Shown one piece after another: positions 52,276 through 61,400 of a DNA stretch of 64,000 nucleotides. This DNA comes from Paraburkholderia piptadeniae (GTDB taxonomy: Bacteria; Pseudomonadota; Gammaproteobacteria; Burkholderiales; Burkholderiaceae), in the NCBI RefSeq assembly GCF_900007165.1, contig NZ_CYGY02000050.1, positions 1-64,000 on the forward strand, given 5' to 3'. The translations under genes and the position numbers were made by a program. Below the pieces are notes generated by a model. That model was not told the DNA's origin and did no database searches. It saw only the letters and a list, made by a program, of their open reading frames with translations. Positions within the stretch are counted from its first letter, which is position 1. Every line of letters starts with the position of its first letter.

Positions 52276-53112
52276 CTATAGCCGGATCAGCACCGCACCG
52301 AGCGTGACGAGCGTGCAAGCGACGATACGGCGCGCCGTCAGCCTCTCGTGCATGAACGAAAAGCCGATCAGCACCGCGAAAATCGAACTGAGCTCGCGCA
52401 GCGCGGACACCATCGCGATGGGCAGATAGCGGTATGCCTCGATGATCAGGCAATACGCGCTCAGCGCGATCACGCCCGAGAGCATCCCTTTGAGCATCGT
52501 CTCGCGCGACGTGAAGAGTCCCTTCGCGCCGCCGCGCCAATGCCAGACGAGCAGGAACTGGGGCACGTTCCACAGCAGATAGACCCACATGATGTAGCTC
52601 ATGCCGTTGCCCGCGACGCGCGCGCCGATGCCATCGACGACCGAGTACGACGCAATGAAGAGGCCCGTCAGCAGCGCATAGGGCACGCTTTCGCCGGAAA
52701 AGCGCATGTCGCGGCGAAACGCGAGCGACACGATGCCGAGCGACACCAGCGCGACGCCCGTCGCCGCGAGCGGCTTCAGCGACTCGTGCGCGAACACGAG
52801 CGCGCCGGCGAACACGAGCAGCGGCGAGAGCCCGCGCGCAATCGGATAGATCTGTCCGAAGTCGCCGCTGCGATACGCGCGGATTAGCGCGAGGCAATAG
52901 CCGAATTCGAGCACGACGGACGCGGCGATATACGGCCACGCGCCGGGCGCGGGCAGCGGCAGCACGGCCACGCCGATCGCGCTGACGGCGATATACGGAA
53001 TCGACATCATGCCGAGCAGCCAGATGCGGTCTTCCGCGAGGCGCAGGAACGCGTTCCAGCTCGCATGGAGCATCGCGGACAACAGGACGAGCAGAACGAC
53101 GAGGGTATCCAT
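52276..53112 (-). CDS. EamA/DMT-family transporter
   Basis: The product has 278 residues with ten predicted membrane helices in two EamA repeats (MDTLVVLLVLLSAMLHASWN ... FGQIYPIARGLSPLLVFAGA; second repeat from VPYALLTGLFIASYSVVDGI to FAVLIGFSFMHERLTARRIV). DMT proteins export metabolites or drugs; the substrate is not known. The ATG at 53112 begins the first helix. The frame is open to 53304 without leader features. It is convergent with gabR, 39 bases apart. Confidence 0.9.
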   Translation of the reverse strand: MDTLVVLLVLLSAMLHASWNAFLRLAEDRIWLLGMMSIPYIAVSAIGVAVLPLPAPGAWPYIAASVVLEFGYCLALIRAYRSGDFGQIYPIARGLSPLLVFAGALVFAHESLKPLAATGVALVSLGIVSLAFRRDMRFSGESVPYALLTGLFIASYSVVDGIGARVAGNGMSYIMWVYLLWNVPQFLLVWHWRGGAKGLFTSRETMLKGMLSGVIALSAYCLIIEAYRYLPIAMVSALRELSSIFAVLIGFSFMHERLTARRIVACTLVTLGAVLIRL

Positions 53113-53332
53113 CGAAGGGAAAAGAGGGGACAGCAAAAGAGTGATTATTCCGCAGTCGGGCGGGTTGTTGTGGCTTTTTGTGCGAACAGGAGGGGATTTG
53201 TGGAAATTGCGCGGGCGGCGTGCTAGCGCGTCCAGGCCCGCGCCGAACGGAGAGCACCAAACAAAACGCGGCGCTTGCACGGGCCCTGATCGAGACCCTT
53301 GCAAGCGCCGCGTCCAGAAGACGCGCGAACGC

Positions 53333-54166
53333 TCAGATCACGCGCTCGCGCAGCTTTGCCGACAGCAGATCGATCACCGTCACGACGACGATCACCATCA
53401 GCATCACGGCCGCCGTCTGCGCGTAGTTGAACGAGCGGATCGACTCGTACAGCACGACGCCGATGCCGCCCGCGCCGACCATGCCGACCACCATCGCCGA
53501 GCGCACGTTCGATTCGAAGCGGTACAGCGCATACGAAATCCACAGCGGCAGCACTTGCGGCAGCACGCCATAGATGATCTCGTCGAGGCTCGACGCGCCC
53601 GTCGCGCGCACGCCTTCGGCGGGACGCGGATCGATGGCTTCGACGGCTTCGGCGAAGAGCTTCGCGAGCACGCCCGTCGTGTGCACCCACAACGCCAGCA
53701 CGCCCGCAAACGGCCCGAGACCGACCGCGACGATGAACAGCATCGCGAACACCATTTCGTTGATCGCGCGGCACGCGTCCATGATGCGGCGCACGGGCTG
53801 CACGACCCACGCGGGCGCCATGTTGTGCGCGGACAGCAGTCCGAACGGCACCGCGCACACGAGCGACAGGGCGGTGCCCCACACCGCGACGGCGAACGTC
53901 ACCATCATTTCGTGCACATACGTGCGCCAGTCGCTGAAGTCAGGCGGAAAGAAGTCCCGCGCGAACTGACCCATGTTGCCCGAGTCGGACAGCAGATCGA
54001 GCGGGCGCATGTCGGCGGGATGCCACGACAGGCCCAGCACGGCGATCACGGCAATCCAGCCGACGAGCGATGTCCAGCTGCGCTTGCCCGCAGCAGCAGC
54101 CGTCGCCTTCGATGGCTGTGCGGACGAAGTGGTCGAGCGGTCGGCGCTCAGGTCGGCTGCGTTCAT
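53333..54166 (-). CDS. phnE: Phosphonate/phosphite ABC transporter permease
   Basis: The product has 277 residues with six membrane helices. The binding-protein-dependent transport motif EAIDPRPAEGVRATGASSLD (EAA-type loop) and LPLWISYALYRFESNVRSAM are typical of PhnE. It forms the channel for phosphonate, phosphite or hypophosphite. Its ATG overlaps the phnD stop by four bases. It is the last gene of phnCDE. Confidence 0.93.
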   Translation of the reverse strand: MNAADLSADRSTTSSAQPSKATAAAAGKRSWTSLVGWIAVIAVLGLSWHPADMRPLDLLSDSGNMGQFARDFFPPDFSDWRTYVHEMMVTFAVAVWGTALSLVCAVPFGLLSAHNMAPAWVVQPVRRIMDACRAINEMVFAMLFIVAVGLGPFAGVLALWVHTTGVLAKLFAEAVEAIDPRPAEGVRATGASSLDEIIYGVLPQVLPLWISYALYRFESNVRSAMVVGMVGAGGIGVVLYESIRSFNYAQTAAVMLMVIVVVTVIDLLSAKLRERVI

Positions 54167-55134
54167 TGCTTTTGTGCTGCGCCGAGTGCGGACAGCTTGG
54201 CGTCGATCGCGGCCGTCTGCGTCTTGCGGTCCGCGTCGGACAGCGACGTGTCGGCTTCGATCTTCTGCTTCTGCTGGAACAGCGCGACCTGGCGAACGGG
54301 CGCAAGCTGCGCATCCGTCGACGGCGCAAATCCGCTATAGCCGAAAATGTTCGCCAGCACGGCCTTTTCATGCGCGTCGGTCTTGCCGTAGCCGTAGAAG
54401 AACTTGCGCACCTTTTCCTTCGTGGCGTCCGGCAGATCCTTGCGATACACGAGCGGGTCCGACGGAATCAGCGGCGACTTCCACAGCACGCGCACTTGCG
54501 CGAACTGCTCCGGGTGGTGCTTCTGCAGCGAGTCGAGCTGCTCGGTGTTGTTCGTCGCGATGTCGACCTTGTTGTTCACGACGGCGAGCAGGTTCGCTTC
54601 GTGGCTCGCGGGCATCACCGTCTTGAAGCCCGTGCGCACGTTCACGTTGTTCTTCGCGAACAGGTAGTAGCCGGGAATCAGCGTGCCCGACGTCGAGTTC
54701 GGATCGCCGAAGCCGAGGGTCACGTCCTTCGTGTTCTTGAACACGTCGTCGAGCGTCTTGAAGCGGCTCTTCACGTTCGTAATCAGCAGCGAGTAGTAGC
54801 CGGCTTCGCCGTTCGCATACGTCGTCTTGGCGAACACTTCGCCATTCGAGCGGTCGACGGCTTCCATCGCCGATGCATTGCCGAGATACGCGACCTGCAC
54901 CTTGTTGAAACGCATGCCTTCGATGATGCCCGCGTAGTCGGTCGCGAAGAACGCCTTGACGTTCAGCCCCGTCTGCTTGTTCATGTCGTCGATGAGCGGC
55001 TGCCAGCGTTGCTTGAGCACCGACGACGAATCGGTCGAGATGATGCCGAGGTTCAGGTCTTCGGCTTGAGCGGCGAAGCTGGCGAAAGCCGATACGGCTG
55101 CGACGCCGACGAGCAGAGAGCGCAAAAATTTCAT
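54163..55134 (-). CDS. phnD: Phosphonate/phosphite ABC transporter substrate-binding protein
   Basis: The product has 323 residues. A Sec signal peptide (MKFLRSLLVGVAAVSAFASF, cleaved after AQA) precedes the PhnD/SsuA/TauA-like domain: LNLGIISTDSSSVLKQRWQP, LIDDMNKQTG, FGDPNSTSGTLIPGYY and SPLIPSDPLVYRKDLPD. The SPLIPSDPLVYRK segment is characteristic of phosphonate-binding proteins. It binds the ligand in the periplasm. The gap to phnC is 54 bases. Confidence 0.93.
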   Translation of the reverse strand: MKFLRSLLVGVAAVSAFASFAAQAEDLNLGIISTDSSSVLKQRWQPLIDDMNKQTGLNVKAFFATDYAGIIEGMRFNKVQVAYLGNASAMEAVDRSNGEVFAKTTYANGEAGYYSLLITNVKSRFKTLDDVFKNTKDVTLGFGDPNSTSGTLIPGYYLFAKNNVNVRTGFKTVMPASHEANLLAVVNNKVDIATNNTEQLDSLQKHHPEQFAQVRVLWKSPLIPSDPLVYRKDLPDATKEKVRKFFYGYGKTDAHEKAVLANIFGYSGFAPSTDAQLAPVRQVALFQQKQKIEADTSLSDADRKTQTAAIDAKLSALGAAQKQ

Positions 55135-55188
55135 GAGTTCTGATCCAGGTGAGTGAGTCGGTTACTGCGTTACGGTTGAAGAAAGCGA

Positions 55189-56040
55189 TCAGGCGGAGCG
55201 TGCCGCATCGAACGGTATGACGCACGCGCGGGACGTCGTGCCGGGCGTGCTGTCGGCGGCGGGGTTGTCCTCGAGCAATTCACGCGCGTCGTCGCCATAG
55301 AGCTTTTGCAACAGCGCGGGCGTGAGCGCCGAAGAAGGCCCGTCATAGACGACCTTGCCGCGCCGCATCGCGATCGTGCGCTTGCAGTACTGCATCGCGA
55401 TATCGACCTGATGCAGCGACACCAGCACCGTCAACTGGTGCTCGATGTTGAGCGTGCGCAGCATGTCCATCACGCGGCGCGACGACTCGGGGTCGAGCGA
55501 TGCGATGGGTTCGTCGGCGAGAATGATGCGCGCCTGCTGCACGAGCGTGCGCGCCAGCGCTGCGCGCTGCTGCTGGCCGCCCGACAGGTTCGACGCGCGT
55601 TCGCGCGCATGCTCGCCGATGCCGACCTCATTCAGCGCCGACATCGACAGCTGGCGTTCGCCGCGCGGAAAGGCGCCCGTGAGCCGGCGCCACAGCGGCA
55701 GCCGCGCGAGCGCGCCGATCAGCACGTTTGCTTCGACGCTCAGCCGGTTCACGAGATTGAACTGCTGGAATACGAAGCCGATGTCGCGGCGAATGCTGCG
55801 CACTTCGCGCACGATGCGGCCGTTCTGCTGGATCGGGCGGCCGAGTATCGAGATCTGCGAGGGCTGCGCATCCGATGCCGTGAAGCCGGCGATGTGACGC
55901 AGCAATGTCGATTTGCCCGAGCCGGACGCGCCGATCAGCGCGACCATTTCGCCTTGTTCGACTCGCAGGTCGATTTCGTCGAGCGCCTTGCGACCATTGC
56001 TGAAAGTCTTGCTCAGACGTTCGATGCGGATTGCGTCCAT
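55189..56040 (-). CDS. phnC: Phosphonate/phosphite ABC transporter ATP-binding protein
   Basis: The product has 283 residues. Walker A GASGSGKST, Q-loop GFVFQQFNLVNRLS, signature LSGGQQQRAALARTLV, Walker B IILADEPIASLDPES and H-loop LVSLHQVD are intact, and RRLTGAFPRGERQ is PhnC-like. It powers PhnE. The first gene of the operon; the ATG at 56040 starts MDAIRIERLSKTF. A Pho-box-like element lies about 150 bases upstream. The C-terminal tail after the ATPase core (about 25 residues) is unusual. Confidence 0.94.
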   Translation of the reverse strand: MDAIRIERLSKTFSNGRKALDEIDLRVEQGEMVALIGASGSGKSTLLRHIAGFTASDAQPSQISILGRPIQQNGRIVREVRSIRRDIGFVFQQFNLVNRLSVEANVLIGALARLPLWRRLTGAFPRGERQLSMSALNEVGIGEHARERASNLSGGQQQRAALARTLVQQARIILADEPIASLDPESSRRVMDMLRTLNIEHQLTVLVSLHQVDIAMQYCKRTIAMRRGKVVYDGPSSALTPALLQKLYGDDARELLEDNPAADSTPGTTSRACVIPFDAARSA

Positions 56041-56187
56041 GTGTGTCCTGTCGATGACTCCGGTGCTTTGCCGGAAGTTGTGGAACATTTTAGAAAGCGT
56101 GTATGACGGTTGAGTGAAGGTGTCGCAACATCTAGACGACTATATCTTTTCGACAAGACCCGAAAACGGCGCGAAAAGCGCTGCAAT

Positions 56188-56205
56188 GTGTCAGGCGTAT
56201 GACAG
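56188..56205 (-). promoter_or_regulatory. Pho-box-like site upstream of phnC
   Basis: On the minus strand 56205-56188 reads CTGTCATACGCCTGACAC: two 7-base repeats, CTGTCAT and CTGACAC, with a 4-base spacer, against the PhoB consensus CTGTCAT-N4-CTGTCAC (one mismatch). It points to phnC and is 148 bases from the start codon. A TATAGT-like -10 (56144-56139) is farther than the usual 10 or so bases, so function is plausible but not certain. Confidence 0.5.
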
Positions 56206-56312
56206 GCGAGGCGTTGTCCGCCGTCTGTCATCCATTGGCAAGCGCGAACCGCTATAGTTGAAGGCATCAGCGCGTGAGCCGTCTCCAATAACCTCCACAA
56301 CGGGCGCCGCCC

Positions 56313-57350
56313 ATGCCACACGCTCTCAGCTTTTTGCCCGATACGTTCACGGAGTACGAAGATCTGAAGGCGATACTCGACGTCGGCAGCGGCAGCTTCG
56401 AGATTCATACCGTTTGCGAAACGCGCGCTCACGGCAGAACCTTCTTCGTGCACACCGCGAGCATCGGCTCGCGCGATCCGCGGGCGCCTGCAATCGGCTT
56501 TTTCGGCGGCATCCACGGGCTCGAACGGATCGGCACCCAACTCGTCCTCGACTACATGCGCGCGCTGCTCGGGCGGCTCGAATGGGACGAGCTGCTCGTG
56601 CGCCAGCTTCAATCGATCCGCCTCATCTTCATGCCGATCGTCAATCCTGGCGGCATGTGGGCCGCGACGCGCGCGAATCCGAACGGCGTCGACCTGATGC
56701 GCAACGCGCCGCAGGACGCCGAGGAACGCGTGCCGTGGCTCGCGGGCGGACAGCGCGTCGGCCCATGGCTGCCGTGGTATCGCGGACGGCGCGGCGCGCC
56801 GATGGAGGTGGAGGCGGCGGCACTGCTGCGCGTCGTCGAAGAAGAGCTGGCAGTGCGGCCGCTGTCGTTCGCGCTCGATTGCCATTCGGGCTACGGCTGG
56901 ACCGACAGCATCTGGTTTCCGTACGCGAAGACGCGCCGCGCGATGGCGCATCTGCCGGAGATGTACGCGCTCAAGACGATGTTCGAACGCGCGCATCCGC
57001 ACCACGGCTACATATTCGAGCCGCAGAGCCATCAATACCTGCTGCACGGCGACCTGTGGGACTGGGCCTATGACCGCACGCCGCCGCCCAACATCTTTCT
57101 GCCGATGACGCTCGAGCTCGGCTCGTGGCTGTGGATCAAGAAGAATCCGCGGCAGATCTTTTCGCGGCAGGGCATGTTCAATCCCGTGAAGGCGCATCGC
57201 ACGGCGCGTGTGTTGCGGCGTCACGCGAATCTGCTCGATTTCCTGACGCGCGCCGCGTATGCGCCGCAGCGCTGGCTGCCGCAAGGCCACCGCCGCGATG
57301 AGCTGCTCGATCACGCGATCGATCACTGGTACAAGTCCGAGCGCAAATGA
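56313..57350 (+). CDS. M14-family zinc carboxypeptidase-like protein
   Basis: The product has 345 residues without signal peptide. Zinc ligands are seen as GGIHGLERIG (His68, Glu71) and DCHSGYG (His191), with the conserved Asn-Arg-type NPNGVDLMRN between them and the general-base Glu268 in MTLELGSW. The fold is that of M14 carboxypeptidases, close to the succinylglutamate-desuccinylase/aspartoacylase side. A peptide or amide is its likely substrate. The following alpha/beta hydrolase gene overlaps its stop by four bases (ATGA), so they are co-translated. Confidence 0.88.
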   Translation: MPHALSFLPDTFTEYEDLKAILDVGSGSFEIHTVCETRAHGRTFFVHTASIGSRDPRAPAIGFFGGIHGLERIGTQLVLDYMRALLGRLEWDELLVRQLQSIRLIFMPIVNPGGMWAATRANPNGVDLMRNAPQDAEERVPWLAGGQRVGPWLPWYRGRRGAPMEVEAAALLRVVEEELAVRPLSFALDCHSGYGWTDSIWFPYAKTRRAMAHLPEMYALKTMFERAHPHHGYIFEPQSHQYLLHGDLWDWAYDRTPPPNIFLPMTLELGSWLWIKKNPRQIFSRQGMFNPVKAHRTARVLRRHANLLDFLTRAAYAPQRWLPQGHRRDELLDHAIDHWYKSERK

Positions 57351-58153
57351 ACACGTGGATTCTGCTGCGTGGCCTGACACGCGAGGCGAGACACTGGGGC
57401 GCGCTGCCCGATGCGTTGCGCGAGGCGCTCGACGGCGTCGCTGGCGTTACGCCGGTAGTGGGAAATCCGCGCGAGCGCGTGCTCACCATCGACCTGCCCG
57501 GCAACGGCGAATACGCGGACCTGCGCGCGCCGCTGCGCGTGGCGGAGATGGTCGATTTCGTGCGAGCGGCCGCGCGCGAACGCGGCGCGCCGGGGCCGTA
57601 CTGCGTGCTGGCGATGTCGTTGGGCGGCATGGTCGCGACCTGCTGGGCGCAGCGGCATCCCGACGAAATCGCGCGGCTCGTGCTGATCAACACCAGCATG
57701 CGGCCGTTCAGCCGTTTCGACGAAAGGTTGCGTCCCCAGGCATGGCCCGGGCTCTTGCGCGCCGCGCGGCATTGGAATGCGCCGTCCATCGCCGAGGGCG
57801 TGATTCACCGGCTGACGTGCAACAACGGCAAGACGCGTGCCGCCGACCTGAATACGTGGACGGACATTCGCGCGAGCGCGCCCGTGAGCCGCGCGAACGC
57901 GCTGCGCCAGCTGCTTGCGGCGGCGCGCTTCAGCGCGGGAAAGCGGCGGCCCGCGTGCGCGACGCTCGTGCTGTCGTCGCGCGAGGACGGGCTCGTCGAT
58001 CCGGCGTGCTCGGTATCGCTGGCTGCCGCGTGGGGCGCGGATCACTGGATGCATCCATGGGCCGGTCACGACCTGCCTCACGACGACCCCGCATGGACCG
58101 TCGGGCGCATTCGCGCCTGGCTCGCGCAGACAGCCGGGTGTGAAAGAAAATGA
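57347..58153 (+). CDS. Alpha/beta-fold hydrolase
   Basis: The product has 268 residues. Nucleophile Ser91 lies in LAMSLGGMVA, a possible acid in SSREDGLVDPACS and the catalytic His in PWAGHDLPHDDP. The oxyanion loop follows strand 3 as LLRGLTREARHWG. It is a serine hydrolase of unknown substrate, with no signal peptide. Its ATG overlaps the stop of the M14 peptidase gene, so both act in one pathway, perhaps deacylation of an amino acid derivative, which is speculation. Confidence 0.87.
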   Translation: MNTWILLRGLTREARHWGALPDALREALDGVAGVTPVVGNPRERVLTIDLPGNGEYADLRAPLRVAEMVDFVRAAARERGAPGPYCVLAMSLGGMVATCWAQRHPDEIARLVLINTSMRPFSRFDERLRPQAWPGLLRAARHWNAPSIAEGVIHRLTCNNGKTRAADLNTWTDIRASAPVSRANALRQLLAAARFSAGKRRPACATLVLSSREDGLVDPACSVSLAAAWGADHWMHPWAGHDLPHDDPAWTVGRIRAWLAQTAGCERK

Positions 58154-58490
58154 GGAGAATGGATTAGCCGCTCAATGCGGTCATGAAATCCGCAATACGG
58201 CTTTATACGTCATGGATGCACGCTTTAAAGCGAACCTAAAAGCCTAGTGCATCGACGCTGACGACGCCAATAAGAAGAACCCTGACCCATGTTCGTCAGG
58301 TAACAGAACGAAGCGTTTTTATCTATTTCCAAAGGGCTTTTATGCCCTGGATTCGACACGCTTCTGTCACAGCCGCAAGCAAGCGTGGTCGATGTCGTTC
58401 GATGTGCGCGTGCACAATCGGTTTCGATCCGACGGGTGCATAATGCGCTTCTATCGATGCAGTCGATTGTCGCCCATCGCGGAGGACGTC
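58154..58490. other. Promoter region of the glutamate dehydrogenase gene
   Basis: These 337 bases hold no gene that I recognise. The dehydrogenase frame is open from 58392, but the part before 58491 has no family character. Confidence 0.5.
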
Positions 58491-61400
58491 ATGCAAGCGA
58501 AGAACGAAGAAGCCGTTGTACATCTGCTCAACGATGTCGTCGAGTTCGCAAGAGGGCGGTTGCCCGAACCGGCATTCAAAGTCGTCGAGCCGCTCCTGCG
58601 CCGCTACTACGACTTTGCGGATGCCGACGATCTGCAAAGCCGCGGCATTGCAGATCTGTACGGCGCCGCGATGGCGCACTGGCAAACCGCGCAGCGCTTC
58701 GTACCAGGCAGCGAACGCCTGCGCGTCTACAACCCGATACTCGAGCAGCACGGCTGGCACTCCGATCACACGGTGATCGAGATCGTCAACGACGACATGC
58801 CGTTTCTCGTCGATTCCGTAGCGATGGCCGTCAACCGCCTCGGCCTTTCGCTGCATTCGGTGCTGCACCCGGTGTTTCGCATCTGGCGCGGCAGCGACGG
58901 CGGCATCGAACGCGTAGCGCCAACGGACGCCTCTTCTTCCGACGACGGCCGCTCGCAACTCGCGTCGTTCATTCATTTCGAGGTGGATCGCTGCGGCGAT
59001 GCCGCGAAGCTCGACGCATTGCGCAACGACATCGCGAAGGTGCTCGGCGATGTGCGCGCCGCCGTCGAAGACTGGCCGAAGATCGTCGAGACCGCGCGCG
59101 CGACGATCAAGGACATGGCGGTGCGCGAAACGAGCCCGGAAGGCGTCGAAGCGCGCGCGTTTCTCGAATGGATGGTCGCGGACCACTTCACGTTTCTTGG
59201 CCAGCGCGACTACGAGCTCGTCAGGCACGACGGCCAGTACGGCTTGCGCGGCGTGGCGGGCTCGGGCTCCGGCATTCTGCGCGAGTCGATGCGGCCGCAG
59301 GGCGGCTCCGACGTGACGCCGTTGCCGCCCGCCGCCGCCGACATCATCGCAGGCTCCCTCCCCATCTTTCTGACCAAGGCCAATTCGCGCGCGACGGTGC
59401 ATCGTCCCGGCTATCTCGACTATGTCGGCGTGAAGCTCGTCGGGCCGGACGGCAAGATTTCGGGCGAACGGCGGTTCATCGGGCTTTACACATCGACGGC
59501 CTATACCGCGCCGGCATCGGAGATTCCGATCGTGCGCCGCAAATGCGCGAACATCGTGCGGCGCGCGGGCTTTCTGCCGAAAGGGCATCTCGGCAAATCG
59601 CTCGTGACCGTGCTGGAGACGTACCCGCGCGACGAGCTTTTCCAGGCCGACGAGAACCAGCTCTACGACACCGCGATGGGCGTGCTGCGCTTGCAGGAGC
59701 ATCAGCGCACGCGGATGTTCGTGCGGCGCGACCGCTTCGACCGTTTCGTGTCGTGCCTCGTGTTCGTGCCGCGCGACAAGTACAACACCGACCTGCGCCG
59801 GCGCATCGCGAGGCTGCTGATGGCCGCGTTCAACGGCACCAACGCCGAGTTCACGCCGCTGCTATCCGAGTCGACGCTTGCGCGCATTCACTTCGTCGTG
59901 CATGCGGAGCCGGGTGCGATGCCCGACGTCGATACGCGCGAACTCGAGGTGCGGCTCATCCAGGTGGCGCGCCGCTGGCAGGACGATCTCGCCGACGCAT
60001 TGCTCGACGCATTCGGCGAAGAGCAGGGCAATCGCCTGTTGCAGCAGTACGGCGATTCGTTCCCTGCCGGCTACCGCGACGACTATCCGGCGCGCACGGC
60101 CGTGCGCGATATCGAGCTGATCGAACGCGTGCAGGGCACCGAGCATCTCGCGATGAACCTGTACCGTCCCATCGAATCGGGTCCGCGCTCATTCCGCTTC
60201 AAGGTGTATCGCGTCGGCGAGCCGATTGCGCTGTCGCGCAGCCTGCCGATGCTCGAGCATCTCGGTGTGCGCGTCGATGAAGAGCGGCCTTATCTGATCC
60301 AGGTGCAGGACGCCGCGCCCGCGTGGATTCACGATTTCGGCCTGGAGCTTGCCGACGACACGGAGTTCGACATCGAGCGCGCGAAGGACCTGTTCGAAGA
60401 TGCATTCGAGCGCGTCTGGACGGGTGACATCGAGAACGACAACTTCAATCGGCTCGTGCTGCGCGCGCAACTGAGCGCACGCGAAGTGACGATCTTGCGC
60501 GCGTATGCGAAGTACTTGCGGCAGGTCGGCTCGACGTTCAGCGATGCGTATATCGAGCGCGCGCTGACGGGCAATCCGGCGATCGCGCGGATGCTGGTCG
60601 AGCTGTTCGTCGCGCGTTCGGAGCCGGCGACGGGCGCGACGCGCGACGCACGCATCGACAAGATGCTGCAAACGATCGAAGCCGCGCTGGACCAGGTGCC
60701 GAATCTCGACGAGGACCGCATCCTGCGCCAGTTCCTCGGCGTGATCAACGCGACGCAGCGCACGAACTACTACCGGCGCGATGCGGTCGGGAATCCGCGC
60801 CCGTATCTGTCGTTCAAGTTCGATCCGGCGAAGGTGCCGGGCCTGCCCGAGCCCAAGCCGATGTTCGAAATATGGGTGTACTCGCCGCGCGTCGAAGGCG
60901 TGCATCTGCGCGGCGGACGCGTCGCGCGCGGCGGCTTGCGCTGGTCCGACCGGCGCGAGGATTTCCGCACCGAAGTGCTCGGCCTGATGAAGGCGCAGAT
61001 GGTGAAGAACGTCGTGATCGTGCCCGTCGGATCGAAGGGCGGCTTCGTCGTGAAGAACCCGCCGCCGCCGACCGATCGCGAAACGTGGATGCGCGAAGGC
61101 GTCGCGTGCTATCAGACGTTCCTGCGCGGCCTGCTCGATCTCACCGACAACCTGTCGGCCGGCGCGATCGTGCCGCCGCCCGACATCGTGCGTCATGATC
61201 CCGACGATCCGTATCTCGTCGTCGCCGCGGACAAGGGCACGGCAACGTTCTCCGATTACGCGAACGCGATTTCGCAGGAGTACGGCTTCTGGCTCGACGA
61301 TGCGTTCGCGTCGGGCGGCTCGGTCGGCTACGACCACAAGAAGATGGGCATCACCGCGCGCGGCGCGTGGGAATCGGTGAAGCGCCATTTCCGCGAAATG

